64,000 bases of DNA, taken from NCBI GenBank assembly GCA_011317545.1, contig WUJK01000016.1:186001-250000 (forward strand). The letters are read 5' to 3'. This document shows positions 24,841-35,905 of the stretch, piece after piece. The stretch's first letter is position 1. Each line of letters starts with the position of its first letter. This DNA is from Coniella vitis (Eukaryota > Ascomycota > Sordariomycetes > Diaporthales > Schizoparmaceae). Position numbers and translations under genes: made by a program. The notes beneath the pieces are model-generated. The model saw nothing but the letters and a program-made list of their open reading frames with translations, did not search any database and was not told where the DNA came from.

Positions 24841-25199
24841 TTATCTCCCTTCTATTAATCTTTATCCCTAAAGACCTATAGTATTTCCGTAAATAATCCT
24901 ACCTAATATTCTTACTTCGGATTATACCTTCCTAATTCGTTATATCGTTAAGAATTATAAAATCGCGTTATACGAATTCTGGATCTTCGTTTTTATCTAA
25001 AAAGCGTCTTACCTATATCGAACGTTTTTATTATATTAAGGCTAGTAGCTTTAAAGTTATACCCTATTCTTTCTATCTTAAGGAGGGCTTAGTATATAAG
25101 ATAGTTAACGGAATTAAGAGGTATATATAGTATACGAAACGTAGTTGTTCTTATAATAGGTATTATATTCCGGTATTTTCTTATAAGTATAATTTTTTT

Positions 25200-25470
25200 C
25201 TAAGTTACTTATATATTATACTAACCTTTAATAGTATCCCGGATTATCGATAAGCTCTCTCGGCTCGATAATTATAAGTTAGAGGAAGAGCAGCGGATAT
25301 TAAAATATTAAGAGGAGCTAGCTAAGGTTTAAGCCGAAGCTTAGGCTCGTTTAAATAAATCTCTTACTTATTTAATATACCTAAAGAAATAGCGTAGGTT
25401 TCTATAAGAAAAGGGCGTAAAGCTAGTAAATATTAGGTTAAAATAGGAAGAACGGGAGCGTATTATTATT
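25200..25470 (+). pseudogene. Antisense accessory frame of the second chromovirus family
   Basis: Lies on the strand opposite to the element. The text L-E-E-E-Q-R-I-L, then E-E-L-A-K-V, then A-E-A then A-R-L-N-K-S-L, then Q/K-R-R-F-L and E-K-G-V-K-L-V-N can be followed with only TAA/TAG breaks. It is strongly coiled-coil-like (heptad Leu with Glu/Lys/Gln). It shares the R-x-F-L-x-(E/K)-(K/R)-(G/x)-K-L-V-N core with the antisense frame of the complete chromovirus. Confidence 0.55.
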
Positions 25471-25499
25471 TATTTATTTATTTAATTAAATTAACGCCG

Positions 25500-25987
25500 G
25501 ACTAGTTACGCTAGTATACCTCCTAAGGGGTATCTCGGCGTATACTACCTATCGTACTACTAAGGAGCGTATATATACCCACCCAGTATATATATTCGTA
25601 ATATAACCCCAGCCCGAAGGCTGCTTTATAGCGTATTAGCTATATCCCAGAGGCTAAATGCTCTAAGGATTAGTCTTAGAGCAGAGCTATATAATACTAT
25701 TAATATAGCCCGTATAGAGCTACGTTTTTATTAGGTTAGCGTATTACCGTATAGTTACCAGACGTTAGATACCGGCCGAGATTAGTTCCGAAGCCGTATT
25801 ATATATATATTATACGTCGACTATACTAGCGATAACCTTACTAGTATAGTAGCCTAAGGGCGCTACGCTAGAGAGCTAGCTAGCTACTAAGCTGCTAATA
25901 TAGCGTAGACGTCCTTATAATAGTATAGAGTAGTAGCTTAAGATGCGTTAGAAATATACTTTAAGGCGTCTACTATTATTAGTCCGT
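25500..25987 (+). other. RIPed sequence, possible coding remnant
   Basis: A plus-strand frame can be followed at about 25,650-25,960 with few stops, giving an ordinary globular-looking composition (E-L-Y-N-T-I-N-I-A-R-I-E-L-R near 25,690). I do not recognise it and cannot say whether it belongs to the left chromovirus or to the repeat that follows. Confidence 0.35.
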
Positions 25988-26522
25988 AAAAATATATATC
26001 CTTCTGCTAATAGTAGCTAGCCCTTTATCTATAGTTATAGATAATAGCTATTATAGCTAGTTATACCCCTATTATTATTAATAGTAGGGGTATAGCGCTA
26101 TCTGCTATATTTCTCCTACGCCTATTATAGCTTATCTAAACTCCCTCCTCCTCCTCCCTTCTCCCTCCTCCTTTCTTAATCTACTATATAATAGTATAAT
26201 AATATTACTAACTATCGCCGCCGCTATATTATACTCCCCTTTATAATCCTAAGTATAGTAACTATTATTACTACTACTATAATACCTCTTAAAAAAGGAA
26301 GTAAGTATATCTATCTTTCCTAATCGAATATTAGGATTTATAATAGTCTACTAACGTTTTAAATTATTATATAGCTAAGTACGCTAAAGCGCGCTATACT
26401 ACGAATACTACTAATACTTATATAGCTAAGAAATATATAATACTCCTATTAATCTATATAAATTAGCCTAAGCTCCTATAAATACTATATCTAGCGCTAT
26501 TATAAAGTAATATATCCTTCCT
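25988..26522. repeat. Copy 2 of the 526-bp duplicated segment
   Basis: Matches 1-526 in the same direction. At 26,523 similarity ends abruptly and chromovirus text before the RT begins, so the right side of this repeat has been lost or displaced. Confidence 0.85.
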
Positions 26523-26529
26523 ATATATT

Positions 26530-29330
26530 AGAAGAGTATCGGAAGTTTATAAAACTATTTTAAAGAAAATTCGATAATAGCCTATTAAAGTATAGCCCCT
26601 ATAATTATAAGATCTTATTTAAAGAAGGAGAATAATTAAAGTTCTTTCCTATCTACGGATTAGATAAAGATAAACTTAAAGTATTTAGGGAATATATCGA
26701 CGAAAACTATAAGAAAGGCTATATTAGACCCTTATATTTACTAATAGGATACCTAATCCTATTTATACTAAAAAAAAACGGTAAGCTACGATTATACGTT
26801 AACTATTAGTAATTTAACGATATTATAATTAAGAATCGGTACCCCTTACCTCTCTTTAAAGAACTTAGGGATAGATTTAGAGGAGCTTAATAGTTTATAG
26901 CCCTCGACCTTAAAGAAGGATATACGTATATTCGTATTAAACCCGGAGAAGAATAGAAAATAGCGTTTAAAATATACTATAGATATTTCGAATATCTTAT
27001 TATACTATTCGGACTTACTAACGCCCCCGTATTATTCTAGGAAATAATAAACTTTATCTTATATAAATACCTTAACTATTTTATAATCGCTTACCTAAAC
27101 GATATCCTTATTTACTTAAAGATATTCGAAGAATACTAGAAATATATTATAATAATCCTATAAATCCTCTAAGATAATAAGATTTTAATAAAACCTACTA
27201 AATATAACTAGAATACTTAAGAAGTTAATTACCTTAGATATATTATTATACTAGGGTATATACGAATATAGAAAGATAAAGTATAAGTAATTAGGGATTA
27301 GCTTATACCTTAGAATATTAAGAATATTAGAGCCTTCTTAAGCTATACTAACTTCTACCGGTAATTTATTAAGAACTATAATAATATTATAATACTACTT
27401 ATAGAACTTACGAAAAAGGATATTACCTTTAATTAGAACGAATAGGTATAGAAAGCCTTTAGTATAATTAAGGATATAGTTATATTAGAACTAATGCTAA
27501 TCGAAGTAGATTAAAATAAAGTTTTCGAGATCGAGATAAATATATTAGATTATATACTCGGTAGATAACTCGGATAACGAAACGATAAAGGATAATTATA
27601 AATAGTTAGTAACTTTAATAAGAAACTAAACGGACTAGAACTTAACTATAGAACGCCCGATTAAGAACTTATAATAATAGTAAAAGCTTTTAGGGAATAG
27701 TAATATTACCTTATCGGCGTAAAATAATAAATTCTTATATATACGAATTATAAGAACCTTTAGGTATTTACCTCGATAAAGCAGCTTAATAAACGATAAG
27801 TTAGATAATACGAATTTCTATTAGAATTCGATTTTAAGATTATCTACTATAAAGGTAAAGAAAACGAACGAGTAAACGCTCTTAGTAAACGGTTAGATTA
27901 TAAGGATAGTAATAATAAAGACTAAGATATTATAATAATCTTTAAGGAAGATTCGGAAGGCAACCTTATTATACTATCTATTACTAAAGAACTTAATATA
28001 ATACTATATATCGAAGGAAGAATACCTAACCTTAATAATATAATAATATCGGAATAAAACGATTATATTAGGAGTATTTATAATATATTAGTATATAGAT
28101 AGTAAGGAATTAGAGTAACCTATAAAAGGATCTAACGTTATCAGAACCTACTAAACCTTAAAAAACGAGTTATAGATATCGTTAATAACTACAATATATA
28201 TAAACGGAATAAGATAGAACGGTATAAACCTTATATATTATTATAACCTCTACTAATACCTACGACTATTTAGTTATCTATTAGTCTAAACTTTATTACT
28301 AAGCTACCCCTCTTATAAGAACCCTTAACTTAGGTATAATACGATAATATCTTAGTAGTAGTTTATAGATTAAGTAAGTATATATACTTCCTATTATATA
28401 AAGAAAGTAGTATTATAGAAGAACTTATATATATATTCCTCCGTATTATTATCGCTAACTACGGAATACCTTAAGAAATTATATTAGATAGAGATAGAAA
28501 GTTCGTATTAAAATTCTAGATCTTACTTACTAAATACCTCGGAATAATATAATATATATCTATAGTATTTTATCCTTAGATAAACGGATAAATAGAATAT
28601 ATTAACTAGATTATAGAATAATATCTACGATATTATATTAACTACGAATAAGATAATTAGGTCGAACTCTTACCTATAGTATAATTCGCTTATAATAGCG
28701 TAGATATAATAAGTATAGGAAAATTACTATTCTTCCTACTCTACGGATATAACCCTATAATATACTACGAAATACTATTAGGTAGAAACGTAGAAACGGT
28801 AGATTAATATACTAGAAGAATTAAGTAATTATATAAAAACGCTCGATATATACTTTAGGATATTAAAGAATAAATAACGAAATACGCTAATTAGAAAAGG
28901 ATTAAGGGATTAATCCTATAAAAGGGAGATAAAATCTACCTTAATTATAAAAATATTAAAACTATTAAACCTAGTAATAAACTCGATTATAAAAAACTCG
29001 GACCTTATAAAATTATATAATATATTTTATTAGTTAATTATAAATTAGAAATCCTATATATACGCTTATACCTAATCTTCTATATTTTACTTCTAAAATT
29101 AGTATTAGTAAACGTAGAACTCTTATATAATATAGATATTATCGAATTAGAATAAATATAATATAAAGTTAAATAGATTCTCGACTTATATAAATATAGA
29201 CGCGGAAAATAATACCTTATTAAGTAGAAAAATTATAATAATTCGGAAAATACTTAGGAATTACTAAAGAATATATACCTAAACCTTATTAAAGAATACG
29301 AAAATAAAAAGTTATTATAGCCTCGGATAG
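26530..29330 (+). pseudogene. Chromovirus pol (RT to chromodomain)
   Basis: RT begins with text close to that of the complete element (E-Y-I-D-E-N-Y-K-K-G-Y-I-R-P at about 26,690-26,730). The catalytic box reads Y-L-N-D at about 27,080-27,091, a G-to-A change of YLDD. The integrase lies at about 28,150-29,100. The chromodomain at 29,150-29,290 reads Y-K-V-K ... I-L-D-L, then Y-L-I-K, K-N-Y-N-N-S-E-N-T. The frame continues a further 40 codons or so to about 29,330. Confidence 0.8.
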
Positions 29331-29333
29331 AGA

Positions 29334-29405
29334 AGGTATTATAAGAAATCGAACCCCGGACCTCTTAATAAGAAACTAGGAACTTTAACTATTAAGCTAT
29401 AAAAC
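29334..29405 (-). tRNA. tRNA-like sequence inside a chromovirus (decayed)
   Basis: On the minus strand 72 bases fold in the standard tRNA pattern: acceptor arms at 29,399-29,405 and 29,334-29,340 with five of seven pairs, a four-pair D-stem (GCTT/AAGT) with an eight-base loop, a seven-base anticodon loop TTTCTTA, and a T-loop TTCGATT next to GGGG. The anticodon would be TCT (Arg). The same 72-base layout is present at 63,323-63,394, so it belongs to the element. It lies between the end of pol and the antisense frame. RIP has broken several pairs; it is surely not a working tRNA now. Confidence 0.5.
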
Positions 29406-29419
29406 TATTCGTATCTTTA

Positions 29420-30140
29420 ATTATAATAGCTATCTATAGGAATAATTAGACCCTTATTAAAAACCCCTAATAATAACTCTAAAGAAATTAAAGTTATAAA
29501 CTAAAAGCCTTAATACCCTATAGATTACTAATAAGAAAATTAGATAGAGATAATAGAGAAATCCTAAACTAATTAAAATCCTCTAATATAGTAATTATAA
29601 AACCCTTAGGTAATAAGCCTTTAGGAATAATCGGCTCTACGGAATAATATTTAGCCTTAATAGCTAAACGCTCCTTCTCTACCTCCTTATATTCTATATA
29701 ATCTAGGTCTTTTAGATTCGATAAATTATAACGAATAATATATATTATCCGCTCTCGCTATATCTTCTTCTATTTATATAAGCGTATTAGTTTATCTTCT
29801 AGCTCCTCGATCTTATCCTCTAATTTTTAATATTATAAAGATATATATAAAAGGTCGGCAGAATTAATCGTCTCTAAAATATTATAACGAGGAAGCTTTA
29901 AATATATATACTCGGTATAGCGAGAAGAATCGCTAGGGGAAACTTAATAAGAAGTCCTACCCTTAGAATCGTAGTAAGAATAAGGATATATCTCGAAGGC
30001 GTTCGAAAGAATAATTAAGTATAAGGATAACTTTTATTTAGCAGAATTAGACCTTAGACTTAACGAATAAGGTTTTATTATACGAGAAGACGACGATATA
30101 ACGAATTAAGAAAGTATAATCTAAAGTAAGAATATTAGGT
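29420..30140 (-). pseudogene. Antisense accessory frame of the third chromovirus family
   Basis: Read on the minus strand, the frame gives Ser/Arg-rich text, then a heptad region L-E-D-K-I-E-E-L-E-D-K-L-I near 29,800, then basic R-E-R-I-I-Y-I-I-R near 29,745, N-L-S-N-L-K-D-L-D, and a C-terminal part ending near 29,480. The equivalent frame in the other copy is at 62,640-63,235 (plus strand). Type and position match the antisense frames in the other two families, although direct similarity is weak. Confidence 0.55.
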
Positions 30141-30200
30141 AGGATTACTTACGGAAATATTATAGGTCTTTAGGGATAAAAACTAATAGAAGGGAGATAA

Positions 30201-30670
30201 TATTATAACCTATAAATATATATATTATAGGAATAAGCTAGCGTAATTATATATTAGTAAATCGGAACCTTAACGGATCGATAGGGATCTCTTATATAAG
30301 GATATCTAGATACTTATAATAATATAATTAAGGTTAGGGTTCTAATAGTTATACGATTAATAGAATCGATATCGATTATATCGATTAGTATATTATAGAT
30401 CGATAGGATCGATATCGATTATATCGACTTACTAAGATAATAGAAGGATATAAGGATAGGAGTTTATAGCTTAATATTAGATAGTTTCCTTATAATCTTT
30501 AGTTATAAATCTAAGTATTATTTTATATAATAGGGTAATCCCTCTTAATTACTTATAATACTTAATATTGCTCGATAATATATAAAGATTTAAAGGTAAT
30601 ACCTCCCCGCCTGCTAATATATAATTTATAGGTACTTCCAGAATCAGGAATTTAGGTAAGGATTATTATA
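30201..30670 (+). repeat. Chromovirus 3' LTR, third family
   Basis: Starts TATTATAACC and ends GATTATTATA. The middle (about 30,355-30,430) holds a tandem pair of sequences rich in ATCGAT palindromes that is also found in the LTR at 62,059. The 5' partner is missing. Confidence 0.8.
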
Positions 30671-31806
30671 GGGTTATAATAGCGATTATATAAAGTAAGT
30701 TTATATAATAACTATATAAAGCGTTATTATATATAAAGCTATAATTTAATATTAATATAATAAAGATAGGAAGGTAAAAGGTATTATATATAGCTTAAAA
30801 GTAATATAAATATAATATTTATATATAGTTATAAATATATATAAAACTATATCGAAATACCGATTTAAAGTAAAGCCCGGATACTTATTATTATTAATAT
30901 ATCTCGATATATATATAATAATTATAAAGGAGAGGTAGGAAGATAAAGCGAGATTCTTATAAGCTTATAATATAATTATAATATAAATAGATAAAAGGGC
31001 GATCGGTATAAGAGTTATATTAATATAGCTTTTATATACCTAAGATATATTAAATAAGAGATTATAAAAGAAGTTATATAAATAGCTAGATATTATAAAA
31101 AGGAGATAATATAAATAATAGGATTATAATAAAATAATATTATTCTTATAAAGAAATAATATCCTTATAGATATAACTAGAAACTTAAGGTTTATTAATA
31201 TTTCTAATTATTATATAAGGCTTAGGAAGTATAAATCGTTAACCTTATTATAACTTAGAATTAAATATATTAATCTTAAAATATACCTATTTAAATATAA
31301 AGTTCTTATTATAATAATACTATTTTACTATTACGGAATAATAGATATAATAAAATATACTATCCTAAATTACCTAAAGGAGTATTATTAATAAGCCTAG
31401 CTATAATATATAGTTATAGATAAAATAGCGATTCTACTATTATTATATATATATTATAATACGCTAATAACCAACCCTAGAATCGTAGGTATAATAGTAA
31501 AGTAGCTATTAGAAAGCGAGAGAATAGCAGCTTTTTCGCTAATAAAACGTATTATAACCGGGGAGATATTAGGTATAGGGCTTAAGGGTGGTAAAAGGAG
31601 GAGGTAAGGAGTAATATATATTTAACTAGCTTAGTTAGTAAGTATTAGCGATTAAGCGTGGAGAACGGGAAGTAAACGCTATATTTATATAGCGGTAAAT
31701 AAGTATAGCTATAGGTTTTTCTCCGGTATTCGGTTTCTTATTAGATAAGAAAGGAAGAAGTTCCGGATACTAGATAATTTAGGTAGAACGGAGTATAATA
31801 TAATAA
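30671..31806 (+). mobile_element. LINE copy 3, 3' part
   Basis: Begins directly at the LTR end with sequence equal to about 13,930 of copy 1 and runs to the (TAA)n tail at about 31,790-31,806. The missing 5' part is not found left of the chromovirus. This is the last fully RIPed element before the island. Confidence 0.8.
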
Positions 31807-31880
31807 TAATAATATATATATATATACCTAAGTACCGCTGTTTACGGAAGTTAAAATTTTGAATTTTAAGATACTAAGTA

Positions 31881-32345
31881 CGAAGGTCTATAGCGTTCAC
31901 CGTCTCAAATTTCAAAATTTTCACTAAGTTAAATCCGTATACTACTAGTATATAGCTTCTCCTTTTAATATCGTCGGAGTGCTTAAAATATAGAATATTT
32001 TTCACTCTTTCTTTTACTTGTTTTTACTCGTTTTTTTACTCGTTTTTTTATTCTATACTATAGAAAAGGAGAGTAAAAAAAAAACGAATGGAGATAAGAG
32101 TAAAAAACATGTTAAAAAACAGGTGAAAAAACCAGTAAAAAAAGACGAATTGAAGTTTTTTTTAAAAGAATAGAGTGAAAAAAAACCGACTAAAAAAAAA
32201 CGACCGAAAAAAACGAGTAAGAAACGGGTGAAAAAGCTAAATATACTAATAGTATATTTACTAAAATACATACTATATAGAGCTATATTTCCAGTAAATT
32301 TAAATTAGAAATAAAATATAGGACGGTAAATGCTATAGATCTCCG
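31881..32345. mobile_element. MITE copy E (TA-flanked, partly RIPed)
   Basis: Flanked by TA at 31,879-31,880 and 32,346-32,347. Ends are degraded versions of the CGGAGGTCTGCAG inverted repeat. The core is a long A/T and GAAAAAA-type tract. Many CA/TG pairs have been lost. A further half-end is visible at about 31,843. Confidence 0.7.
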
Positions 32346-32364
32346 TAACCAAGCCCCCTAGATA

Positions 32365-32730
32365 CGGAAGTTTATAATACTTATTATTTTATATTGCATT
32401 TCTAATTTAATTTTTCAAGAAACATAGCTATATATACTATCTATTTAGTAAACATACTATATATATATCTCACTTTTTCACCAATTTTCACTTCTTTCAT
32501 ACTCTTTCTTTTCACTCTAAAAAAGAATATAATGAAAAAGAGAGATAAAAAAAGAAAAGAAAAAAAAGAGAAAGAAAAAAAGAGAAGGAAATAAAAGGAA
32601 AAAGTGGGGGAGAAAAGGCGAGAGATTCTACGATTTAGCGCTACAATACGAGAGGCTTTGTACTGGTGGTGTACGAATTTAACTTCGTGAAAACTTTGAA
32701 ATTTGGGACGATGAACGCTGTAGACCTCCG
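32365..32730. mobile_element. MITE copy D
   Basis: TA at 32,363-32,364 and 32,731-32,732. The left end is degraded (CGGAAGTTTATAA), the right end is better kept (TAGACCTCCG). A loose extra end follows at 32,736-32,746. Confidence 0.7.
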
Positions 32731-32757
32731 TACCTAGACCTCCGTAGCTGCTCATTA

Positions 32758-33126
32758 CGGAGGTCTGCAGCGCTCACTATCCTATATTTCATTTCTAATT
32801 TAATCTTTTAGGAAACATAGCTATATATACTATCCATTCAGTAAATATACTATTAGTATATCTAGCTTTTTCACTCTTTTTTTCTACTTTTTGTTTTAGC
32901 ATAGAATAGAAAAAAAAAGTAAAGAAAAGGGTGAAAAGAAAAAGGGGAAAAGAAGGAATAAAAAGAAAGAGTAAGAAAAATTCTATTTTTAGGCGCTCCC
33001 GACGGTGCTGAAAGGAGAGGCTATATACTAGTAGTATACGAATTTAACTTAGTGAAAATTTTGATGAATTTAAATAAAAATTAAATTAAAAATAAAATAT
33101 AGGACACTAAGCACTACAGACCTCCG
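32758..33126. mobile_element. MITE copy C
   Basis: TA at 32,756-32,757 and 33,127-33,128. Orientation is the same as copy A (the GGCGCTCCCGACGG block is on the right). Left end nearly intact, right end with C/T and G/A changes. An unrelated 111-base spacer separates it from copy B. Confidence 0.8.
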
Positions 33127-33241
33127 TAGCTTATGTTATCTTATCAGCTTGCTCGGCCGAACCTAGCCTAGCATGCTACTGTGTATGTATAAAGCTAACT
33201 CCAAGTGCGGGTGCGTTCCAGAGCTTCAGGGGGTTGTAATA

Positions 33242-33619
33242 CGGAGGTCTGTAGTGCTTACTATCCTATATTTCATTTCTGATTTAAGTTTTATCGAAAT
33301 TCATTAAAATTTTCACTAAGTTAAATTCGTATACTATTAGTATATAGCCCCTCCTTTTAGTATCGTCGGGAGCGCCAATTTTCACCTTAATCTTTTTCAT
33401 TTCTCTTTTTTTCACCTCTCTTTTTCTTTTTATCTTTTTTTAACTCTTTTTTTCTATCCTATACTATAAGAAAAGAGTGAAAAATAGGGTGAAAAAAAGA
33501 GAGTAAAAGGGCTAGATGTACTGATAGTGTATTTACTGAATGGATAGTGTATATAGCTGTGATTCCTGAAAAATTAAATCAGAAATGAAATATGGGACAG
33601 TGAGCACTGCAGACCTCCG
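33242..33619. mobile_element. MITE copy B (inverted)
   Basis: TA at 33,240-33,241 and 33,620-33,621. It is in the opposite orientation to copies A and C: the GGCGCTCCCGACGG block appears as its complement near the left end. Its right end is intact. Confidence 0.85.
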
Positions 33620-33621
33620 TA

Positions 33622-34812
33622 TTGTGACTGCTGTGTAGACAGACTTCCAGGCGCCAATGTACCCGTAGGCTCGCCCCCCATCAGCGACCGCGACAGTGCG
33701 ATTAAGCCCAATAACACCACCACATCACTCACCAACAACCAATATCACAATGTCATGCAATGCAGCAAGGCTGCACTTAACAGCAGCGAGGATCAACCGC
33801 CAGGCAAGCACCTACAATCCCCATCGTGCATCGATGGTTCCATTCTCCACTCAATTTCGGTCCTCCGTCCCTAGCTTCGGCCCCGCGATCCGTCCACGAT
33901 CCCTCGCTCTGCTAGCGAAACCACCCACGATAACACCACGTCCGGGCGAGCTAAGGTGCGCGCGCACCCAATGCCGTGCAACACTTAAACGCCGAGTTTG
34001 TGCGAAAGGAAACATAGCTAGCGCTTGCTCGGCCTACCATCGCCGGCGCTTTTCTTGCTGACGCGCTTCTTGTCCTTGTTGGAAGGCGAGGACGAATGCG
34101 CCACCAGCACCCTCACTTGCCAAGAGCTGTAATTGGTTGAGTGTCTCTCAAGTGAGATATATTTAAGCTCAATGATTGGCTACTTTATTAAGCACTGTGA
34201 GTGGTTGAACGACCTCTTAGAGTGAAATGTCCTCTCTCAGTAGGAACCTACTGCACTTCAGTACTAGAGCATATCCTTGGCCGCCAGCGCCAGGTCCTTT
34301 GCGTTGCAGAAAATGTCGCTCGTCTTCTTCGGCCATACCGTTCGCGCCCATACATCTTGTCGACCCTGCTGAATGCTTTACGCAATGCCTCCAGGACCAC
34401 CCATTCCTTGAGCCCCATCGCCACCTGTTGGCGCGAGTTTGGGCGGCGCAAAGATATCGCTGTCGTCGGGCTATAGGGCGCCGTGGGCGGCGCAGAAATC
34501 GGCTTTCCGCTGCGGCAAGTATGCTCTTCCATTGTTGGCGTTTGTGGTGGAGGATCCCGATACGAACGTCGGCGAAAGTTTGTTGCCGTCAAAGGAAGAC
34601 GGAGAAGAATCAGAAGACGGGGAGGAGGAGCCCGAGAACCATCCGCTGCACCACCAGACAAGTAGTACTTTGCAAAACGCAAGAGAGTAAGGGTACAAGT
34701 TCACGGGAATCTGCCTAGTTGGTTATGAGCCCAGTCAGCGTCTAGGTTGGAAAACAGATATATTCGGGCCTCTAGGCTTATATCTCTGCGGCTGTTCAGT
34801 TAAGAATGACCA
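33622..34812. other. Island edge without a supported gene
   Basis: Several overlapping frames are open on both strands between 33,696 and 34,718 because the stretch is GC-rich, but none has a composition or motif that stands out. An acidic Glu/Asp run can be read at about 34,540-34,690 on the plus strand. No gene is called. Confidence 0.5.
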
Positions 34813-35448
34813 TCAACGAGTAAGGCAATAGGTCCTGTCGCATTCAAGTCGCCGTATACCTGGGAATAGAGTCATAAGAAGCGTAAAAACTTCATCGGCT
34901 ATAGAATGACACGAAAAGGCCGGTCCCGTTCTAAGAATCAACGCTCTGAACTTTTTCGCTGGCGCGCAGCAGCACGCACTTGTTTCTTGTTCACATGAAA
35001 CTGCAGGTGGCAGGTTCTCATGATGTTTGGTATAATGCCAACGAGAACGGAAAATTCCATAGTTGAAAATGGACATGGACGCTCTGAGTTCCTTCAGGCC
35101 AGCATAACACCTGGGGGCATCCACATCTATGTTAAGCAGACTTGGGTACCTTGATTTCACATATTCGATGCGACTACCGTAGGGAAGCATTATTAATACA
35201 AGCTGAAGTGCTATAAAAGGTGCGCTCTGCTTCAGTTAATTTGCATATGGCCAAAATAGCCGAGGTGACACCGGTGCTAGAATGTCTGCCCGAACATATA
35301 TAATAGACTGCAATTTGAAAACAGGTTCCTGCTCGGCATGAACGTTTTTTAACACAAATACAATCGCAGGGCATTCTGTTTGCTCCCACGTTTGAAAAGG
35401 ACTTATTGCTCTAGTGGACCGAGTGAACAATGACTTTGTATGAATCAA
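34813..35448 (-). pseudogene. Unknown protein frame with one internal stop
   Basis: One minus-strand frame runs for 211 codons from a Met at 35,448 to a stop at 34,813 and is broken only by one TAA at 35,236-35,238 in a context that would be CAA before a C-to-T change. The product looks like a folded protein with regular Leu spacing (L-L-N-I-D-V-D-A-P-R-C-Y-A-G-L-K-E-L-R, and L-L-M-T-L-F-P-G-I-R-R-L). The spacing recalls fungal F-box/leucine-rich proteins; that is only a resemblance. A recent nonsense mutation or mild RIP are equally possible. Confidence 0.45.
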
Positions 35449-35455
35449 TATGCTA

Positions 35456-35875
35456 TCACATAATAATGACCAAATGTGGCGACGAACATAAGAGGTATAT
35501 GAATGTAGAACCTACATATAATAGGCTTTCGACATCAGTGTAGTTGGACATGATAGTAGGAAATATTTCTATACACGCACCATAGAGCACACTACTATTG
35601 GCCATGCGAAGCTTCGAGCTTAGAGGCGAAGGGATGCGAATGGCACTAAGACTCTCTTCGAGGCTGGGACTACCCAAGGAATAGCGACCATCAAGAATGG
35701 AGGCATCTGGAGATCCATGAACAGGGGTGATTTGATACATCAAGGATAAGAATAAAAAGGTATCACTAGATGCTTTCGAAACTGCAATATCGCTACAGAT
35801 ACTGCAAGAGATTATTAAAATGCACAAAGAATACATTGCTTGATTACCTGCCTTGGACACCCAGCCAACTGCCAC
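35456..35875 (-). CDS. Hypothetical protein, possibly a decayed exon
   Basis: A 139-codon minus-strand frame with a mixed hydrophobic composition (a Cys/Ile-rich segment near its start, then Ser/Leu-rich). It ends eight bases before the Met of the next frame downstream, so both may be parts of one broken gene. No family is recognised; the start Met is arbitrary. Confidence 0.25.
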   Translation of the reverse strand: MAVGWVSKAGNQAMYSLCILIISCSICSDIAVSKASSDTFLFLSLMYQITPVHGSPDASILDGRYSLGSPSLEESLSAIRIPSPLSSKLRMANSSVLYGACIEIFPTIMSNYTDVESLLYVGSTFIYLLCSSPHLVIIM

Positions 35876-35905
35876 GCAATGTAATACAGTGGTTCACGTG
35901 TTACT

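Larger units (their letters stand above)
24381..25500 (-). mobile_element. Chromovirus, second family: LTR plus 3' internal part
   Basis: The LTR at 24,381-24,840 is in minus orientation (plus strand begins TATAATGATCC and ends GGTTATAATA). The 24,841-24,960 part is close to 62,528-62,650, then diverges. No pol text was recognised before the duplicated segment at 25,988, so the element is incomplete here. Confidence 0.65.
26524..30670 (+). mobile_element. 5'-truncated chromovirus, third family
   Basis: Starts just before the RT and lacks 5' LTR, gag and protease. It has RT, RNase H, integrase, a chromodomain, a tRNA-like sequence, an antisense frame and a 3' LTR. It is the same family as 62,059-64,000. 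Confidence 0.85.

Noticed and set aside
32053..32755. Phe- and Lys-rich open frames on the minus strand
   Set aside because: They lie inside MITE copies E and D and follow from the GAAAAA/TTTTTC core; no coding signal.
34227..34718. 163-codon plus frame and overlapping frames on both strands
   Set aside because: GC-rich DNA keeps four frames open at once; Arg/Ser-rich products look like shadow translation.
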